Part shown: in pieces, positions 59,429-64,000 of the stretch
Position numbering within the stretch: the first letter of the stretch is position 1
Layout of the letters: each line of letters opens with the position of its first letter
DNA from: Steromphala cineraria
Lineage: Eukaryota > Mollusca > Gastropoda > Trochida > Trochidae
Assembly (NCBI GenBank): GCA_916613615.1
Contig: OU744736.1
Location: 15,883,724 to 15,947,723, forward strand
Reading direction: 5' to 3'
Length of the DNA stretch: 64,000 nt
The notes under the pieces: generated by a model
Databases searched by the model: none
What the model was told of the DNA's origin: nothing
The model's input: only the letters and a program-made list of their open reading frames with translations
Program-made: the position numbers and the translations under genes

Positions 59429-59730
59429 TTACGCGTTAGCGTTTTCAGGCCTGTTGAAATAAACATAGTCCGAAGATTTTGTTGTTGTTATTGTTTGTCC
59501 ACTGTGATCTGCGTCATAGTCGTCAACAACAACGTCGCTCAAAACAGGTTGCACCAGTGACCTATAAGCTGGCGGATTTTGGTTGCTACTGCTGTCGTCA
59601 CTTCCGGAATCGTAGGCGTTCTGCTGCAATTCCCTCAGTGCCCGGATGTTGCTCTTTGACTTAAGTCTATCTCTTGAAGAAATGTACGGCTGGACTTGGA
59701 CATAGGTTCCTTGTGCGCATTCCATCATTT
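59429..59730 (-). CDS. 3' terminal coding exon, receptor-like cytoplasmic tail
   Basis: Seen: the minus strand reads TATGTTTTCAG (acceptor ending at 59731) and then an open frame of about 100 codons to TAA at 59429-59431. The intron is phase 1, the first full codons being ATG ATG GAA. Coding composition differs clearly from the AT-rich flanks. The peptide is hydrophilic with no membrane segment, a basic patch (SRDRLKSKSNIR), an acidic Ser/Asp run (SGSDDSSS), a PPAY motif that could bind WW domains, and tyrosines in GTYVQV, NAYDSG and SDYVYF contexts that could be phosphorylated SH2-binding sites. Inferred: the C-terminal cytoplasmic tail of a transmembrane receptor or adhesion protein. I do not recognise the family. 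Upstream exons should lie at higher coordinates, probably past the window end. A separate short protein starting at the in-intron ATG at 59740 is less likely. Confidence 0.6.
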
Positions 59731-62700
59731 CTGAAAACATAGAAGGAATATTTAGTCTTTCATTTAGATATTAAAGATGAAATAATTTGAATTATCATTT
59801 ACACTCAATATGCATGTTTCTTCGTCCCTTTTATAACATTTTGAAAGTGTTCAGTGCAATGTTGAATTATGGTATCAGAAACAAAACAAATCTAACAATG
59901 GACATAAAACTCGCTTATCGGGGAAGTTTATAAATGAAACATAAGACCAAGTTGTCCAAGTTAAGAGGCTGTTTAATGGTACATAAGCCGAGCGTTAAAG
60001 AGCGGTCACCTGTTTATCGTGGCTTAATTACAGGTGTAGTGGTCAAGGTTCTTGGTTTATGACCTAAGAAGGACGGTCAACCACAGACGGTGACTTACTG
60101 GCCATAGTAATTATATAACTCGGTCAATTAATCCGCTGATACGGGCGATTTGACCACAACGCTTGCCTGTCATTATCGGTACATAAAACGAAGTCAAACA
60201 ACGTGTTATCTCGACGACAAGACTGGAGGACTAAGAACGCGTATTAGTAGCTTTGTACTGCAACCCATTGTGCATAATCTTACACTACAAACAGGAGTGA
60301 TCTTAATGACAAGACGAAGCTAATATATGAACCCGTATTAGTAGGTTTGTGAATAAGCGGTTACCGAATAAGAACAGGGAGATTTTCTGGATTTCTCTTT
60401 GTTAACAATCTTACACATCAAACATAGGGGTACATGAATTACAGGACGGTGATATTTTAATGTTACAAACTTTCTTTTTCGAAGAAGTGTTCTATTCACT
60501 GACAACCCGCAACTATAATCAAACCACTACAAACCAAACGTGGGTTATGATTATAGACCCATTCATTGTTCAAACCATTTGTGAAACTTACACAGAAACA
60601 ACGTAAAACTCTACCTAGACCCTCAGGGGCCAAACAAAGCCAATAAACTCGTTATTAAGAATGTTATCAGATTCATCGAATACCAAATTTTAACATTATG
60701 GGTAATATTTTTGACACAATTATTTCGGCAGGAGTTCGGACACAATAACTGTGGGAAAATACAGGTTTTTGCTAGAAGTGGCTTTAAACACGCGATCCCG
60801 CAACGCTAAACATGAATGGACCACCAAGTCGACATAGCGTACCAACTAACCCCCATAATGAGCTTACTCGCGGAGGATGGGGTTCCATCCCCCAATCTTC
60901 CCCCTGAAATGGGGAACGCGGGATTGTATTATCCTGTCGCTGTCTAGGGCGTACCTCTCTCGTGGATTTAAAGCAAAGCTAAGGTCCATTCAAGAGAAAA
61001 GGAAGACAAAATTTAAATATGTCTTCACGCCGAGTTTTGTTGTACTTTCTTCAATTCTTTTATTTATTTTTTTGTTTAATTACGATCAGATCAATTAACC
61101 ATGTGACTTCATGAATGTTATGGTTCTATTTTACAAATCAATGATAAATTTAGATAAGAGTTGTTAATTACATAAACTGAATTATATTTTTCACACTGAA
61201 ATGTTATTTATTTGTAATTGTTATCGACAATTTGATTTGAAACAGCGTCTCCAGGTGAAAACAAACAACAAAGATTTAAATGTGTGGGAGAGAGTTTGAT
61301 GCGACCCCAACTAAAAGCGATCAACGCTTGTTTATTTAAGAGAAAACAAACAAGCTTCTATCAACAAAACCGTCTTGTTTCCAGCGTCTCAACGGGCTAC
61401 GTTCACGGTCAAGTTTATCAAGTCTGTGTTTACAATTTAAGGTTGGGGACATCGGCATTGTTTTGTAAATTTGAATTTGAGAAAAATATTAGTGCGAGTT
61501 TTTTTCTTAATATTTGATCTTATTCGAAGGCTGTATGATAAATTCCAGCATTACGCGTTAGGCCTTCCCTTGGCACTGTCGCTAGAGAATACGTTTTAGG
61601 TATTATGAAATTTGTATTTTATTTAACCATTTTATGTGATTCAAAAGTAATTAAATTATTGTTGCCTATTTTATTTGCTTTCATTGGTGAATAAATTCTT
61701 GGAACAGCTAATCATATTTCTTACTCTCGCTTCAAAACAGATTTAATATCATCAACATCCATATGACATTAAAATAACAAACTGTGCTAAACATTTTGAA
61801 CTGAAGGGTTAATTCTGGAGAGAGACCTAACAACTGCTGACAGCTTTCTTCTCACTCCGCGACGAGAAATAATCCCAGCGTTCATGGTTGTTATCAACTG
61901 TTACTTAGCAATTACATCAGGTCCCGATGTTTATGGGAATTTTGACGACTCTTAACATCTGGCCTCAGCATTGAGATCTCCTAAGCAGGCATTTTCCCAC
62001 CAAGCTGACTGGTGATTTCCGTCAGATCTTCTAGCACAGTGTCTTCAGCGCGGGAAGACATCTGGTTCTTATGATATGGTATACATTGTTAATCGAATTA
62101 AATCTCCCCACAGGTTGCTAACTCGAAAAAGGGAGAATTATTTTGGAGGTATGTGAGAAAGAATATTGCCCGAAGCTTTCAACATTATGGAAGCTTGTAT
62201 AGGGTAAATTTTTAAATGACTTATATAATTTCAAAGTCGTAAGAGTGATGTAGAAGTTTGGGTATTTGGAGAAACAAATGTATAGGCTACTGTCAATGTC
62301 ATACAAGGCATTTTGCAGTCTGTGGAAACGAAGAACAAAATAGGATTTTATGTAAATTTTTCGCAGGTTTTAATTGCCAAAAGTATAATTTGGTAAAATG
62401 TGAGAACATTCATTAGTACGCAAGTAAGGCCTTTCGGAGATTTTAATTGGATGAATAAATCTGGAAGAAGGTGTTTATTCTTCAACGTTGTAATACATGC
62501 AGTTTCACAACATGGACATTCCTGGGTTAATTCAGCGTGTTCCATGTCGACATGGGGATATCTATTTCCACTGTGCCCATATCAATAATTATTGACAATA
62601 CACGAAGCTATTTTGTTAATAAGGTTTACAGGATCTTCATTGTTGTCAATTTCTTAATCTTGTTGATTCTGGATAGAAAAAGTTCACCAGCAACATGCTC

Positions 62701-64000
62701 CTTAATAAATCCCTATTTTGGGGGGATATTGGATCACGAACAAATGACCTGGATGGGGAGTTAAGGTCGAAGGGGACATGTGCCGGGATCGAGTGACCAA
62801 CCCGATCATAATCCGCTTTAGGTGGAATTCCGTCACGTACACTTTTCAATGCTCCCAGCCCCATGGTAACATTGTGTGCAAGTAATGACGCTGAAAGCCT
62901 AGTTCGGTATGTAACCGGTGTAAAGTATTTCATTGTGTTGCAACTTTTATTTCCACAGGAAATTTAACGCGTTATGATTAATGGGGAACGTTTTACGCCA
63001 TTCCTCGATTTAACATTCGGCGATTTCCTCCCGACGTAAATATCCGAGGTTGAAGTTTGTCACGGACCTATTGTGACAAAACAGTTCAGCCTTGAGATAA
63101 CTTCACCTAATATAAATTTGAGACCAACTGAACGTTATTGAGTCAAATTCAATAGGAGATACCCCGGGTGGCATTAGCTAAACCAATTTAGACATCAGCC
63201 AGCCCATAACTGCCCGGGAGGGTTAGAATTTTTCAATTCAACTGGTTTACCCGAAACAAGGCGAACAAAAAGCCCTGTCATCTTTCTTTGCGCTTCATTC
63301 ACAAACATCGTCTCTGTTGTCGGCTACAATGAAGATTCACCGGCTCCAACGAGCGCAAACAAAAGGGCGCCACGCCTAGACGAAACCAGTGTAAGACCTG
63401 TTGCGTTTTTAGTTAATGGTGGTGCTCTCTAAAAGATAGAAATCGTCCTCGATGTCAATCTCGCATTATATCGCCATCACTTCAAAGGTAGCGTGAAAGA
63501 GCGGGATTTAGAGAAACAAGAAAGCAGTTGTTGAATGAAACACACTCATCATGTCTGGAGTAACAGACGAGTGGGAGTTACCAACATACCTTGCATTATC
63601 AAAAATGCCTTTTTTAAAAATGAAAATGACTGATCAAATTTGAAAACGCTATTTCTTGAATATACTTTCTGACTGAAAATAGCTATCCAATGAGCTATCA
63701 AATGACATGGTCGAAAATCTATCTCAAGTGAAACTCTCAAATTAACGATCACTAATTGAAACATGGATGACATTTTCAAGTGTTGTGGGTTTAATGCCGT
63801 CTGTGTGACCTTCCCGTGACAGGTCGTGTGACATACATCAGGCGTGACACACTCTCGTGGGACAGTCTCAAGACGAAACTACTTAAGAGAAGATAAACTT
63901 GTAGCAATCTGGCGCCATTCATTAGCAGTTTGCACTTTGCATAAATAAAGACGGATGTAAGAGAGAACCTTGACGACCACCTGTTATCAAAATGACCATT
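59731..64000. other. Presumed intron of the minus-strand gene; no exon identified
   Basis: If the terminal exon at 59429 is real, this interval is intron up to its next exon. I looked for minus-strand exons ending in GTAAGT or GTATGT. A good donor (CAAG then GTATGT at about 63587-63592) and a somewhat GC-rich 95-codon frame at 62646-62933 exist, but neither gives a convincing spliced frame. No repeats with clear ends are visible. Confidence 0.35.

Noticed and set aside
62646..62933. 95-codon minus-strand frame with fairly balanced composition, a candidate upstream exon of the 59.4-kb gene.
   Set aside because: No acceptor and donor pair in a compatible phase could be fitted, and the peptide resembles nothing I know.

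Overview
This window looks like animal nuclear DNA, most likely from a mollusc or another lophotrochozoan. It is AT-rich and almost gene-free. The repeats are of kinds familiar from bivalve and gastropod genomes: arrays of TGACCTTGACC/CAAGGTCA, GAGTGAGTGAGT or TCACTCACTCAC tracts at element ends, AAGGGGAGATAA-type motifs, and a tRNA-derived SINE with a GAAATACT..GAAAGCGGC tail. No operons, ribosome binding sites, CRISPR arrays or prokaryotic gene packing are present. The taxon is an inference from repeat style; no species can be named from the sequence alone.

Coding content: only one coding segment is well supported. It is a 3' terminal exon on the minus strand (59429..59730), with a clear splice acceptor, an open frame to a stop, and a composition unlike its surroundings. 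It encodes a Tyr- and Ser-rich tail that resembles the cytoplasmic end of a membrane receptor. Its upstream exons were not found before the end of the window. The other short open frames look like chance openings in AT-rich DNA or frames running through repeats. Two traces of LINE reverse transcriptase remain: a short remnant near 37.75 kb, and an unusual degenerate array at 40.85-41.25 kb in which five units each encode a version of the RT motif around ILGxKQGDxLSP.

Layout: 0.7-2.45 kb holds a composite element with a 434-bp tandem core, a CGG microsatellite and a perfect 12-bp terminal hairpin, resembling a Helitron-related pearl/HINE element. 2.8-3.2 kb holds small tandem duplications. At least three elements with TTAA targets (4.9, 35.2 and 52.3 kb), two diverged relatives (54.6 and 56.6 kb) and a 1.03-kb element (7.1-8.1 kb, TTAA/TTAG) are present. 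A long-TIR foldback element with a 10-bp direct repeat at its flanks lies at 14.0-14.5 kb. Minisatellites occur at 15.0, 19.0, 30.9 and 45.3 kb. A purine/G-rich block spans 27.4-28.5 kb, and a tRNA-derived SINE lies at 32.2-32.5 kb.

Possible regulatory content: several short stretches are dense in recognisable binding motifs. They include a run of CAGGTA/CACCTG sites at 43.2-43.8 kb, a smaller one at 40.2-40.4 kb, an ETS-CRE composite at 57.65 kb, a TCTCGCGAGA plus ATGGCG pair at 4.65 kb, and an AGGTCA palindrome abutting CACGTG at 37.05 kb. The window therefore reads as a long intergenic or intronic interval next to, or inside, a gene whose last exon lies near 59.4 kb. I found no convincing new multi-gene system. 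The most notable observations are the RT-motif array, the nuclear-receptor-site-rich transposon and the E2-box cluster.
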